DNA from: Spiroplasma sp.
Lineage (GTDB): Bacteria > Bacillota_I > Bacilli_A > Mycoplasmatales > VBWQ01
Assembly: GCA_031119525.1 (NCBI GenBank)
Contig: JAVHXO010000002.1
Span: forward strand, 63,903 to 127,902
Reading direction: 5' to 3'
Length of the DNA stretch: 64,000 nt
How positions within the stretch are numbered: position 1 is the stretch's first letter; the number at the start of each line of letters is the position of its first letter. The translations under genes were made by a program, and so were the position numbers. The notes below the pieces were generated by a model. The model saw only the letters and a program-made list of their open reading frames with translations, made no database searches and was not told the DNA's origin. This document shows positions 34,481-46,970 of the stretch, piece by piece.

Positions 34481-36445
34481 CTATCAAGTGCTAATTAATT
34501 GTTTTGTATCAGGATCAAAAATATAAATCGTATTTTTAACAATTGATAATCAACCCTTTGTCCCAATTTTAAAAGTATTATTATCAACTAAAACTTGAAT
34601 CACAGTGTCATCAAATGCTTCAAATGTTAAAAATGAATATTTGTCATTAAATTTAGTAATATTTTTAACTTGACCATTAATTGTTATTAACTTACGAAAA
34701 ACAGTAAAAAATGGTTTTTTATAACTAAAAGCAACATCACTAAATTTTAAAGCAATAATTGGATTTTTGCTAATATTAGGTAAATAAGCAATTTTTTTAT
34801 CATAAAAAAATAACTCTGGTTTTTTTCATTTACCTTTTAAAATATTTACTTGTTGTTGATTCATTTCTCGCAATAAACTCAATGATAAAGGTTTTGACAC
34901 CATCTCATTGGTTTTACCTTGTTGAATCACAACTTGATTCTCAATCGCACAAATGTTAGAAGCTAATAAACTAATATCTTGATTTTCTTTCGAAGAAAAA
35001 ATAATAATAATTTTTAATTTTGCTGCTAAAGTTTTTAATCAAACTGCCAGTTTTTCTCGATCTTTTACTTCTAAAAATTGAAATGGGTTCTCCAAAAGTA
35101 AAATTTTAGTTGGAACAACAAGTTTTTGAGCAATATTAGCAAATCTTCGTTCTAAAAAAGAAAGTTGTGGATAGTTTTTAATTAGGGCATTAGTCAAGGA
35201 GATTGATTGAAAAATTTCTGAAATATTATTATTAATAAAATCTCTGGCATCAATTAAATCGTCTTCTAACAATTGCAACTTCTTATTATAGATTTCTTGC
35301 GTTGAAAATTTTTGATCAGTTAAAAGTTTATTATGGTAATCTTTAATTTCTGCTTGAATATTTCTTAAAAGTAATTGCATTTCATCAGGTAATACCTGCA
35401 TTGAAATAAAATCTTGTTTCATATTAAACTGAACTCTTTGTGTTTCAGCTAAATCAATCCAAGCATCAATAATTTGATCAATTTCAGATCGTGAAATTTT
35501 AATTGTTTTATAAAGTAAGGCTTGATTTAATTCAGAACTAAAAATCTGATTATGATTATTACAACTTTTTAATGTTGTCCTAATTGCCTTCCTTGTTTCA
35601 AAAATTTTATCGTTTAAATAATTATTAATTTCAGCAATAATATAATTAATTTCTTTTAATTGAAATTCTTTTCGTCTAATTTTGGGAGGCTTACACCCAC
35701 AAAAACATTGACCAGTTAAACTTTCTAAACTTGAAATTCGATCTTGCAATGATTGAAAAAATATCAAATTGTTATTAACAATAATATTATCTTCTTCAGC
35801 ATTAAATTTTCTAACTAAAATTGCTGACAAATCAGTCGAACCAGGAAAGTTAAAATTTTCTTTGGCGTATTCTTGATGAAAATGATTAATTGTTGCTTCA
35901 TATTCTTGAATAAGCAAATTTCTTGATTTTTGGGTTTGACCAATAAACTCTTTAATTAAAGTAATAACTTTAGTTTTAAATTCCTCAGTGTTTAAATTTA
36001 ATCCAGTATTCTTTAAATTAGCAATGGCAGTTTTAATTTTAATATTATGATTACTAATTGCTTGTAAGTAAGGTTTTGTTTTTTTAGCAACTTTAAATAA
36101 ATTATGTTTTAAAGAAAGAACTTTATTTCAACCTTGTTGTTGATTGGGCAGATAAGCAATCTGTCGTTCTCAACCAAAGACATTATAAGTTGCATCTTGA
36201 TTATTTAAAATAATTTTTCCTGAAATAATATTATCAATCCCAGCAAATGCTTTTAAAATATTATTTAGATTATCATCTTCATTGCTATATAACGCTAAAA
36301 TTTCAGGTGATTTACAAGCAAAATTTCAATCTTTAATTCCATTTTTAATAGTTAGTTGTTCAATTTTTAAATTTAACTGATAACTACTATCATTATGATA
36401 TTTAAGATTTTCATTAAGATTTCAATCAAGCGTTGCTTCTTTCAT
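34481..36445 (-). CDS. Degenerate ABC ATPase-like protein with long helical insertion
   Basis: 654 residues. The frame of an ABC domain is visible but each motif has decayed: the Walker A place reads ALYSNEDDNLNNILKAFAG, the signature place LSFLERRFANIAQ, Walker B LLLENPFQFL (Asp-Glu changed to Glu-Asn), switch-His place IFSSKEN. Between the halves lies a roughly 350-residue helical insertion, with Cys-Phe-Cys-Gly-Cys at 247-251. The last 80 residues (GQVKNITKFNDKYSFLTFE) look like a TOBE/OB domain, as in PotA/MalK. Mycoplasma PotA also has a large insertion, so it may descend from such a subunit, but no partner permease is nearby. Ends with TGA (Trp) then TAG. Confidence 0.75.
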
Positions 36446-36537
36446 TATCGAGCCTAACTTTCTAATCAAAGTAATTCATATAAATAATTTTAACTGAAAT
36501 TTTAAAAAAAATATCTTTGATAAAACAATATTAGTTT

Positions 36538-36577
36538 ATCAAAAAAATGGAAAATCATATAAAATGACTTCCCATTT
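36538..36577 (-). terminator. Terminator after rpmE
   Basis: An imperfect stem (AAAATGG with CCATTTT at its base) and seven T on the minus strand, 18 bases beyond the rpmE stop. A second small hairpin (TTGATAAA with TTTATCAA, 36517-36542) abuts it. Confidence 0.6.
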
Positions 36578-36594
36578 TAAATTAATATTTTAAA

Positions 36595-36933
36595 TTATTT
36601 TGCTTTTGTATCAGAATTAATCTTTTTTTCTGATTTCTTTTCTACTCTAAAATTATCTAAACTAATTACCTTAGAACTTTGATTTTCTGTTTTTGGTTTA
36701 GCTTTCTTTTCAACTTTAGTTTCAGTTTTTTTACTTGCTTTATTTAAGAAACGTTCTACTCTACCCTTAGCTGCAACAAATGTTTGTTTTCCAGTATAAA
36801 ACGGATGACAGTTAGAACAAGTGTCAACACGAATTTCTGAACCTTTTGTTGAACCACTTTTAAAGTGATTGTTACATGTTATACAAGTAATTTCAGTCAC
36901 AAAATATTTAGGATGAATGTTAGCTTGAGCCAT
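36595..36933 (-). CDS. rpmE: Ribosomal protein bL31 with long basic tail
   Basis: 112 residues. Residues 1-70 match bL31: ANIHPKY, zinc Cys pairs TCITCNNHF and DTCSNCHPFYTGKQ, then GRVERFLNKA. The zinc form (C+ type) is retained. Residues 71-112 are an added Lys/Glu/Ser-rich tail not seen in B. subtilis (66 residues). Separate transcription unit between lysS and the degenerate ABC gene. Confidence 0.95.
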   Translation of the reverse strand: MAQANIHPKYFVTEITCITCNNHFKSGSTKGSEIRVDTCSNCHPFYTGKQTFVAAKGRVERFLNKASKKTETKVEKKAKPKTENQSSKVISLDNFRVEKKSEKKINSDTKAK

Positions 36934-37058
36934 AAGTAGGCACCTCTCTTTAAATTTGCTAAAATTTACTTAATAATCTATTTTTTTATATTTTTATAAA
37001 TAAAAATTACCTAAAAATATTATCATTATCAGAATAAAAAAGCAAACATTTATTAATA

Positions 37059-38696
<1,638 letters not shown>

Positions 38697-38784
38697 TAAT
38701 TTCATCCTTTTTTTATTAATATTATTGATATTATTTTATCTAATTATTGTTAATAAATAAATATAAATATAAAAATAAATTCAC

Positions 38785-38813
38785 TTGGTTTATCTCATAT
38801 TTTTATTTATAAT
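38785..38813 (+). promoter_or_regulatory. Promoter of the DUF3800 gene
   Basis: TTGGTT (38785-38790), exactly 17 bases, TATAAT (38808-38813), about 53 bases ahead of the ATG. Confidence 0.6.
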
Positions 38814-38866
38814 TACACTTATCACAATATAAATAAAACCTTCAGTTTTAGAAAAGAGTTAAAATT

Positions 38867-39604
38867 ATGAATAATAGTACTATATACATAGTCTTAGATG
38901 AAATTGGTGCTCTACATACAAAAAATGAAAACTATTTTGGCGTTGGCGGATATATTACAAATGATTACAGTCTTGTACAAAGAAAATGCCAAAATATTGA
39001 AAAAAAATTAAAAAAAGATAATGACTATATAAAAAGAATGCCAGAAATAAAGGGATGACGACTAAAACCTGAACATATTACTCAATACATTTCCTTTATT
39101 AACCAAGAAACCTACAAAAACAACATTCTTTTTATTCCAGTACATATTCTTGTAAATAAATTGGAAGTAAAACATTTAACATTAAACGAAAATGAATCTT
39201 ATAATTTTTTTGTTAAATGATTATTAAATTACTTAATAAAATGTAAAATTATAAATAATTGTAATCAAATATTGCTTCTTTTAGATAAAAGAAGCATTAG
39301 CACTAAATTTAAGCATTCTTTGCAAACGCATTTAAATTTATTTTTTTACAATTATGCAATTACTTTTCAAGTTCAATATAAAGATTCTGCTAACAATTCT
39401 TATATTAGACTTGCTGATATTATATGTCATTGCTTATTTAGAATGAATAATTATATTTCAACTCTAAAAACTAATAAAATTTTATTTTTTCTTACTCAAA
39501 ATAAAATAAATTTGAACAAAAATAAAGCAATTTTTCCTTACAAAAAGAAAAAAGAAAAAATTATGCAAAAGATTGATTTAATTTCAAAAAATGATAATAT
39601 GTAA
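38867..39604 (+). CDS. DUF3800 family protein (RNase H-like fold)
   Basis: 245 residues. The N-terminal strand YIVLDEIGALHTKNENYFGVGGYI matches the DUF3800 opening (D-E-S-G then a-v-G-G-y-i). Asp11/Glu12, Asp140 (LLLLDKRS) and Asp184 (YIRLADIICH) fit the acidic triad proposed for this RNase H-like family. The family is common near phage and mobile genes and its function is not known. One UGA Trp. It stands alone on the plus strand between lysS and an ABC exporter, with its own promoter, and a compact structured RNA follows four bases after its stop. Confidence 0.82.
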
Positions 39605-39607
39605 TTG

Positions 39608-39681
39608 TAAGTCCTATCTGCAAGCTGATGACAGTTGGAATCTAACCGTATGTTAAGTACGGAGCCCAGTAGGCTTTTTTT
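39608..39681 (+). ncRNA. Structured RNA at the 3' end of the DUF3800 gene (candidate)
   Basis: About 70 bases, clearly richer in G and C than the surroundings. Visible pairing: closing stem CCTA (39613-39616) with TAGG (39670-39673); hairpin CAA-g-CTG / CAGTTG with ATGA loop (39621-39637); hairpin CCGTA / TACGG with 7-base loop (39646-39662). A run of seven T follows. An alternative AGCC/GGCT hairpin (39663-39675) would use part of the closing stem and end the transcript. Comparative work has described several RNA motif families named after neighbouring DUF3800 genes; this may be one of them or a new relative. Confidence 0.6.
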
Positions 39682-39700
39682 ATATTGAAAACACTAAAAT

Positions 39701-39734
39701 AAAAAAAATCCAAATATCAATTTGGATTTTTTTT
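39701..39734. terminator. Bidirectional terminator between DUF3800/RNA and the ABC exporter
   Basis: A 15-bp stem (AATCCAAAT-type core) flanked by A8 on one side and T8 on the other, so it works in both directions. Confidence 0.88.
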
Positions 39735-39747
39735 CAAAACCACCATT

Positions 39748-40704
39748 TTAACCCCAACTAATCTCACTAGGTTTCTTGGGGTGAGCATTATGTTTAACAC
39801 TGGTGATAATACCATTGCGAACATTAATCACAGTATCAGCAACATATTGAAAGTTTGGGTTATGGGTAACCATAATCACTGAGGTTTTAAAGGCTTTATT
39901 AACATCCAATAAAATTTCTAAAACTTTACGACCCATCTCTTCATCCAAAGCACCAGTTGGTTCATCACAAAATAAGATTTTTGGGTTTTTAGCTAAAGCT
40001 CGACCAATTGAAACTCGCTGTTGTTGACCACCAGATAATTGACTTGGAAATTTATTCATATGTTGATCCATCTCAATTACCTTAAAAATTTCTTCAATTC
40101 CTAACTCTTTATTTTTTGTTTTAGCTAGATTTTCGCCAACTTCAGCATTTTCTCTCGCTGTTAAGTTTGTTAATAAATTATATTGTTGGAAGATAAACCC
40201 AACATTATCTCTCCTAAACTTTGTTAGGTGGCTATCTTTTAATAACGACAAGTTATAACCGGAAACAAAAACATCACCTTGATTAGCTTTATCTAAACCA
40301 GAAATAATATTTAACAACGTTGTTTTACCAGAACCACTGGGACCTAAAATTACGACAAAAGTTTCTTTTTTAATTGCTAAATTAACACCCTTTAAAACTT
40401 CGTATTCTAAATCACCCGTTAAATAAGATTTCTTAACATCAAATAATTCAATAATATTTTCTTCAATATTAGGGATATTATTATTAATTGAAACAATTTT
40501 ACCTTCTAAAATCTCTTTTGAATGGCGTTTAGTAATCTTACTTAATTTTCGCTCGCGCTCTTTAAATTCTTTGCGTGCTTTTTTTTCACTTTTTTCGTCT
40601 TTTTTAGTTTCACCCTGATCGGTGGTTGCATGTTTTTTAATAATTTCTGCTTCAGTTTCAGACTTCTTTTTTGCTGTTTTATTTTTATTTTTTTTAAATG
40701 GCAT
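39748..40704 (-). CDS. ABC ATPase of a MacB/LolD-type exporter
   Basis: 318 residues. Residues 1-75 are a Lys/Glu-rich extension (KKNKNKTAKKKSETEAE and on). The ATPase domain is complete: Walker A GPSGSGKTT, Q-loop FIFQQYNLL, signature LSGGQQQR, Walker B ILFCDEPTGALD, switch His VTHNPN. The DEPTGALD form is typical of LolD/MacB/FtsE partners of FtsX-like permeases, and such a permease lies directly upstream. The ATG at 40704 follows GGTGAGGAC. Substrate unknown (peptide, lipoprotein or lipid are family options). Confidence 0.92.
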   Translation of the reverse strand: MPFKKNKNKTAKKKSETEAEIIKKHATTDQGETKKDEKSEKKARKEFKERERKLSKITKRHSKEILEGKIVSINNNIPNIEENIIELFDVKKSYLTGDLEYEVLKGVNLAIKKETFVVILGPSGSGKTTLLNIISGLDKANQGDVFVSGYNLSLLKDSHLTKFRRDNVGFIFQQYNLLTNLTARENAEVGENLAKTKNKELGIEEIFKVIEMDQHMNKFPSQLSGGQQQRVSIGRALAKNPKILFCDEPTGALDEEMGRKVLEILLDVNKAFKTSVIMVTHNPNFQYVADTVINVRNGIITSVKHNAHPKKPSEISWG

Positions 40705-40791
40705 AATATATGTCCTCACCTTTAACAAACTACAATTGCTGATTTAAATCCTAAATCATATATTTAATTATAACAAATATCTAATTTTTAA

Positions 40792-43700
40792 TTATTCTGA
40801 TTGTAACAAACTAGTTACTGGCTTAAACTTAATAAAATATAAACCAATAATATAACCAATTGTAATGACAAGAAAAATTAAAACAAATGAGACAAGAATT
40901 GTGGCAGCACTAACTGGTAAAAGAAAAATTGTACTAGATAGTTCAGCAACTAATAATAAAATAAGTCATCAAGTGACATAACCTAAAATAGTACCAACAA
41001 TATAAGCTAAAATTAAAGCAAAAATGTAGGAGCCAATAATTAAAGCATTAATTTCATTAATGCGATAACCCAAGGCTTTCATCATAGCAATAATCATAAT
41101 ATTATTATCTAAAATCATATTAATAATAATCACCAAAACAAAAGCTAAAGCAATAACTGTTAATCACTTAGTAATATCAATAATACTCTGAATTGACTGA
41201 AACATTTCAATTAAACGTCCTTTAATTAAAGGAAAAACAAGCGGATCACGTGGAATTAAACCTCAACCACCTTGTAACCCAGTGAGCGAATAATCGTTAT
41301 TTGATTGAACAATATTAATACTATTTAATGGTAAAACTGATTGGTCTTTTGAATAATAATTATTAAAAGCATCTTGACGTGGCCGACCACTAGGCTGATC
41401 ATCATCTGTATAACCAATTATTTTTCTTAAATCATCAATGTGAACGTAAAAATGTGACATATCTAAATTTGTTATTGTAATTCCTTTAATATCAAAAATT
41501 ACTGGAACAAATTTATTATTAGCATTAAGGATCATTAAAACTTGATCATTAACTTTATATTTATTTAATACTGCAAGTGATTTAGAAATTACTGTTGGTA
41601 AAACATAAGCTTTGCCAATTTTTTCTTGACCAAAACTATCAATATATGTCACATCTTGAAGTTTTAAAGTATGGGAACTATTAAAAACTGGATCAATATC
41701 TAAACCATGCTCCTCTTTTAAATTAAATCAACTTTTTCATGCTAAAGGATTATCTAAATCGCTATTATTATATAAACTAACAATCATATTTCGTTTTGAA
41801 ACCATTGGCCCTAAATCATGACCAATTCATGCCGCTGGGTTATTAAGACCAAATTCCAAGTTTGGGTAATAATTATTATTAACAACAATCTGACCAAGAG
41901 CAATCCCTGGCAAGGGTTGGACATCAGGATTAATGCCACTATAACTAGTAATCATATCAAAAAACTTTGTTAAAGCAGTACAAGCTAATTGGGCCTGCAA
42001 ATCAGGAATAAAATTAGTTCCTGGTGGTTTAATATATTCTAAACAATTATTAGGCGCATGAGTATTTTGATACAATAAATTGATTTCTTGACTTGAAATA
42101 TAATACCCTTTAAAATTATTTGCTTGATAAATTGCCATCAACCGATCATATTTTTCTTGACTATCAATATGAAAACTATCTGATTTTAATTGTTTTTCTT
42201 GATCAATTTTTTTTTCAATTGTTCAATCATACACCTGTGATGTAATTTTACCTTGACTATCAAATTTATACATATCAACAGTTTTTGAAGTTACATAAAC
42301 ATTGGAATTAACATAATTTTGCAAATTGTCAATCTTACTATCAAAAACATCAGAAACAATTGTTTGGAACAACAAAAGAAAACTAACAAAAACAAAAGTA
42401 AAAAAAATTAATGCTAACTTGCCAAATGATTTTAAGGCAAAAGAAATTGCTAATCGTGGTTTAAAACTTCAATAATTAAAAGGTTTTTTAAAAAATGCTA
42501 ATCACATTGTACTAGTACCAGATGTTCGATCATGAATTAAAGTTAACGGATTTTTAGTTAAAACACTAAAAGACTGTAAATAACTAGCAAGAGTAAAAAT
42601 GATTGTTGAAAGAATAACCCCAATAACTAAACCAATAATACTAAAATGAATTGTTGGTAAAGGCAAAACATAACCAAAATTACCTAAGCCATTAAAATAC
42701 ATTTGCAAAGGTAATCCTAAAACAAAACCAAACACCGTAGAAAAAATTGAAATTATAAAAATTAAAAAAGTAAACCCAAAACTAACTTCATTATTGCTAT
42801 AACCTAAAGCTTTAATTAAACCAATTTGCTTCTTTTGTAAATCAATTTCTTTTCTAACATATGATAAAACAATAAAAACTGCAGCCAACATAACAAAAAA
42901 ACTAATCGCAGAATAAATAATGTTCTGCATATCAAAACTTTGTTTTAAAAAACCACTCCGATAATCATTAGTATCGGGGCTAATCAAATTACCATAATTA
43001 AAATTAAAGGTTGCACTAAAAATATTTTCAATTTTATTTTCCAAAAAATCATCTTTATTTTTTACTTTTAAGAAAAAAGGTGTTACTGTTTTAGCACCAC
43101 CAGTAATATTTGCACCCAAGTATTGATTACTTCACTCCCTAGTTGTAAAAACTTGAGTTGTATTATTGGGAGTTGGAGCAATATTGTCGGGGGTTGGTTC
43201 ACCAATAATACCCCAATATGTATAACCATAACCAACTACTTTTAATGTTTCATCAGGTAAAAATTGATACTCTTCATTTAATGTAATATTATTTTTTTTA
43301 GCAAAAGTTGGATTAATAATTACTTCATTAATTGCTGTTGGTTTGCGCCCATCAATAATATATACTTGATTAAAACCATCACGAAATGGTGAAAAATTAA
43401 ACCTAAGAGTCTCATCAATTAATCATGGTGGCATTTTTTCAAGATAAAAAGCATCCTCAAAAGAAAAAAATAATTGCTTTTTTTTATTAATATCAAATGA
43501 CTTTAAAAATGATTTTTCAATTTGATAATAACTAGTTTTTGAATCTTCTTTAACTTCTTGATTCAAAATATCATTTATTAAAATTGCTTTATAGTTAACT
43601 CCCCAATTTAATAATAAAAGTTTTAAATCAACATCAATGCCATCAGCAAGAGTTGGAAGTAAATTATTTTGAACATCATTACTGTTAATCTTATCAATTT

Positions 43701-43998
43701 GATTAATAATCGTATCATAGTTAGGTAAAGTATTAGGGAATTCTTTTTTTAAAACCTCTTTAACTCTAGTTAACGCAGTATCAATATCTATAAAATCATT
43801 TAATTTTTCAACTTTAATTCGATAATCATAATTACCACTATTATTAGCAACATTATAAAAACCAGCACTAACTCGCTCTGAACTACCATAAAGTCCTGTC
43901 ATTGAAGCGACAACAATAATTAATAAAACTACAATTCCAAGATATTGAAATAGTCTTCGCCTTACACCACGCAAAACATTTTTTACTAAAGTAAACAT
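40792..43998 (-). CDS. Large FtsX-like ABC permease
   Basis: 1068 residues with several UGA Trp codons. One N-terminal helix (YLGIVVLLIIVVASMTG) is followed by a 300-residue outer domain, then three helices with the FtsX motif region KKQIGLIKALGYSNNEVSF, one helix after a linker, a second outer domain of about 400 residues, and a last set of three helices containing IMIIAMMKALGYRINEI. Two FtsX domains in one chain is the layout of MacB/YknZ-like duplicated permeases. It is followed 87 bases later by its ATPase gene. The outer domains probably bind the cargo. Confidence 0.9.
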
Positions 43999-44103
43999 TA
44001 CACACCCTAAATTACATTAAATATGTTAACTACCACAAATTAATTGCAAATTACTGAATTAATTTTAACATATTTAATTTTTGTTAAAGTTAAATGTAAA
44101 ATA

Positions 44104-44140
44104 AAAAAACACTAGTTAATTGAGTTAACTAGTGTTTTTT
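44104..44140 (-). terminator. Terminator of hpt, partly inside its coding end
   Basis: A 16-bp perfect stem (AAAACACTAGTTAA with TTAACTAGTGTTTT core) and 5-base loop, T run on the minus strand. The hpt stop codon (44112-44114) lies in the 3' arm, so the last codons form the 5' arm. Confidence 0.9.
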
Positions 44141-44702
44141 GATTCGCTTCTAATTTCTTAATTTTTTCTAAATCTGCTATCGCAATATAAGGTAAATTTC
44201 TTAGTTGTTCTTGATAATCTAAACCATAACCAACTAAAAAACTATCTGGGACTTCAAAACCAAATCAATCTGCTTCAATTTCAACTTCCCTTCGAACTTT
44301 TTTATCTAAAAGAGTCAAAATTTTGATTGACTTTGGTTGTTTTAATTTTAAATGCTCAACTAATTTAACTAATGTTCTACCAGAATCAATAATATCTTCA
44401 ACAATTAAAACATCATGATCTTTAATATTAGTAAAAATATCTAATTTAATTCTTGGATCAAAAGCTCTAGCTTTACCACCAGCATAAGATTCAACATACA
44501 TAAAATCAACAGCACATGATAAACTTAACTCCATCATAAAATCAGATAAAAAGAATAAACAACCTCGTAAAATGCCAATTAAAACTAATGGTTTTTTCAA
44601 ATTTGGATAAGATTTTTTAACTTCAACAGCTAATTGACTAATTCTTCTTTTTATTTGAGTTTCAGAAATTAAAATTTCTTTTACTAAATCATGTTTAATC
44701 AT
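44112..44702 (-). CDS. hpt: Hypoxanthine-guanine phosphoribosyltransferase
   Basis: Purine salvage enzyme, 196 residues. PRPP-binding box [17 protein letters not shown], loop I region [24 protein letters not shown] and the base-binding [19 protein letters not shown] (Trp written TGA). The order tilS, hpt, ftsH of B. subtilis is changed: here ftsH precedes hpt directly and tilS lies beyond ftsH. The last 15 codons are shaped by the terminator hairpin. Confidence 0.95.
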
Positions 44703-44800
44703 TATTATCTCCTAAATCAATCTTAACCTAAATCAATCTTAAATAAAATTTAACAAAACCTACAAGAAAGTAAGAATTGTTAAATTTACTTGTTTTAAAA

Positions 44801-46789
44801 CTACTTTTTCTTTGGAGTGACAGAAATTGTCTCATCAGATTCATGATCAGAAGCATCATCAGATGGTTCATCCGTTACTTTTTTATCAATACCTTTTTTT
44901 AATTCTTTTTGTCGATCAACAACTTCTTGTGGTAACTTATTATGCTCATTAATAAATTCAATTTGTTCAGCCGTAATTGTTTCTAAGGTCATTAAAGAAG
45001 TAGCTATTAAATCTAAAGTTTTACGATGTTCGTTTATTACTTTAAGTGCTTCTTTATAACATTGATCTAAAAGTTGTTTTACTTCATCATCAATACGATT
45101 AGCAATATTATTAGAAATTGTACTTTGCGCAAATGGATTCCCTTGATCAGCAGGATTTTCAAATTGTGCTAATCCTAAAGTATCTGACATTCCATACTCG
45201 GTAATCATTCTTCTAGCAATTGTTGTAGCTTTTTGTAAATCATCATGAGCACCAGTTGTAACATTAGGTTTACCAAAATTAATTTCTTCTGAAGCTCTCC
45301 CACCCAAATAACCAGTAATTGTAGCAATTAAATGCATCTTAGAATAAAACATTGTTTCTTCTTTTGGGGTCATAATTGTATAACCACCAGCTTGGCCTCG
45401 GGGGATAATTGTTACTTTTTGAACTTTTGATGCATATTCTAATTTTAATCCAATTAAAGCATGCCCAGCTTCATGGTAAGAAACAATTTTTTTATCATTT
45501 GGGGTAATAACGCGGGAAGTTTTAGCTGGTCCACCGACAACTCGATCAATCGCTTCATCAATTTCTGTTAACCCAATAACATTCTTATGATGTCTTACAG
45601 CCAATAAAGTTGCTTCATTTAAAACATTTTCCAATTGAGCACCACTAAATCCTGGTGTTCTTTCAGCAATTCTTTCAAAATTAACTTTAGGCGAAATATT
45701 TTTATTTCTTGCATGCAATCTCAAAATTGCTTCACGCTCTTTAATATCAGGTAAACTTAAACTAATTTCACGGTCAAATCGTCCTGGTCTTAATAACGCA
45801 TCATCAAGAACATCACGCCTATTAGTTGCAGCCATAATGATAATCCCAACGTTTGTTTCAAAACCATCCATCTCAACTAATAATTGATTTAAAGTTTGTT
45901 CATTGGCAGTTGTCGCTGCTGAAGCACGTTTTCTACCAACAGCATCAATTTCATCAATGAAAATAATACAAGGAGCAGATTTTTTAGCAGCAGTAAACAT
46001 TTCCCTTACCCTTGAAGCACCAACTCCAACAAATACTTCCTCAAATTCTGCACCAGAAATTGAGAAGAAAGGAACCCCAGCCTCACCAGCAACAGCTTTA
46101 GCAAGTAAAGTTTTACCAGTACCAGGAGGACCAACTAAAAGTACTCCTTTTGGTGTTCTAGCACCCATTTGCGAATAACGTTGAGGAAATTTTAAATAAT
46201 CAACAATTTCTTCCAATTCTAATTTTTCTTCTTTAATTCCAGCAACATCACTAAATTTAGTTTCTGATTTTTGTGTTCGAGCACGATTTTTCCCCATTGA
46301 AAATGGATTCATTCCACCCGCACTTGATTTGCTTAATCTTGTTAGTAATCAGAATGAACCAAAAACTAAAAGTAAGATTGGTAATAAGTTAATTAAAAGA
46401 CTTTTTCAAATTGATACAGCTTGATTATCGTAGATCCAATAACCTAAACCAGCAACTTTTGATTCAGCACCACTTAATAATAATGACGAAATCGTACCAT
46501 CCCAAAAACCACGAGATAAGGTTGCAGCATAGTGAATAATCTTACCATCAATATCCAAATAACCATCCAAATTGACAGTATTAGCATCAAAAGTAACAGA
46601 AAAACCACTACCAATCGAGGTAACTGTTAAATCATCTAATATACCATTTTTAAATAAATTAAATAATTGATTTTCTGTTAATTTAATAACATTACCTTTA
46701 AGAAAATATCAAATTAAAAAACCAACAAATGCTAAAAATAAAATAAAGACAAGAATAACCATTCAATTAATTTTCATTTTTGGTTGCAT
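44801..46789 (-). CDS. ftsH: ATP-dependent zinc metalloprotease FtsH
   Basis: Membrane AAA protease that degrades unneeded membrane and regulatory proteins. 662 residues: two membrane helices (about 8-29 and 125-145) around a small outer domain, Walker A GPPGTGKT at 220-227, [14 protein letters not shown], second region of homology RPGRFDREI, and zinc site HEAGH at 439-443. The tail is Asp/Glu/Ser-rich. Start at the ATG at 46789 with AGGTGA upstream. Family length (about 640). Confidence 0.97.
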
Positions 46790-46970
46790 TATAAATTTTT
46801 CACCTGTTTTTAATTTCTTTCCATAATTTTTAACTATGTATAATAATATAACTTAAAATGATAAAAAATACTAGATTTTTATTATTAATTTCATTATCTA
46901 TAATGATTATAAACTAATTATTAACAAACTTAATAAAATAAACATTATCAAAAGATTAAAGCATTAAATC

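Noticed and set aside
39646-39662. Resemblance of the CCGTA/TACGG hairpin to group II intron domain V
   Set aside because: No AGC catalytic triad context, no bulge of the right kind, and no intron-encoded protein or other domains nearby.
38720-39740. Insertion sequence carrying the DUF3800 gene
   Set aside because: No transposase and no inverted or direct repeat pair flanking the unit could be found by eye.
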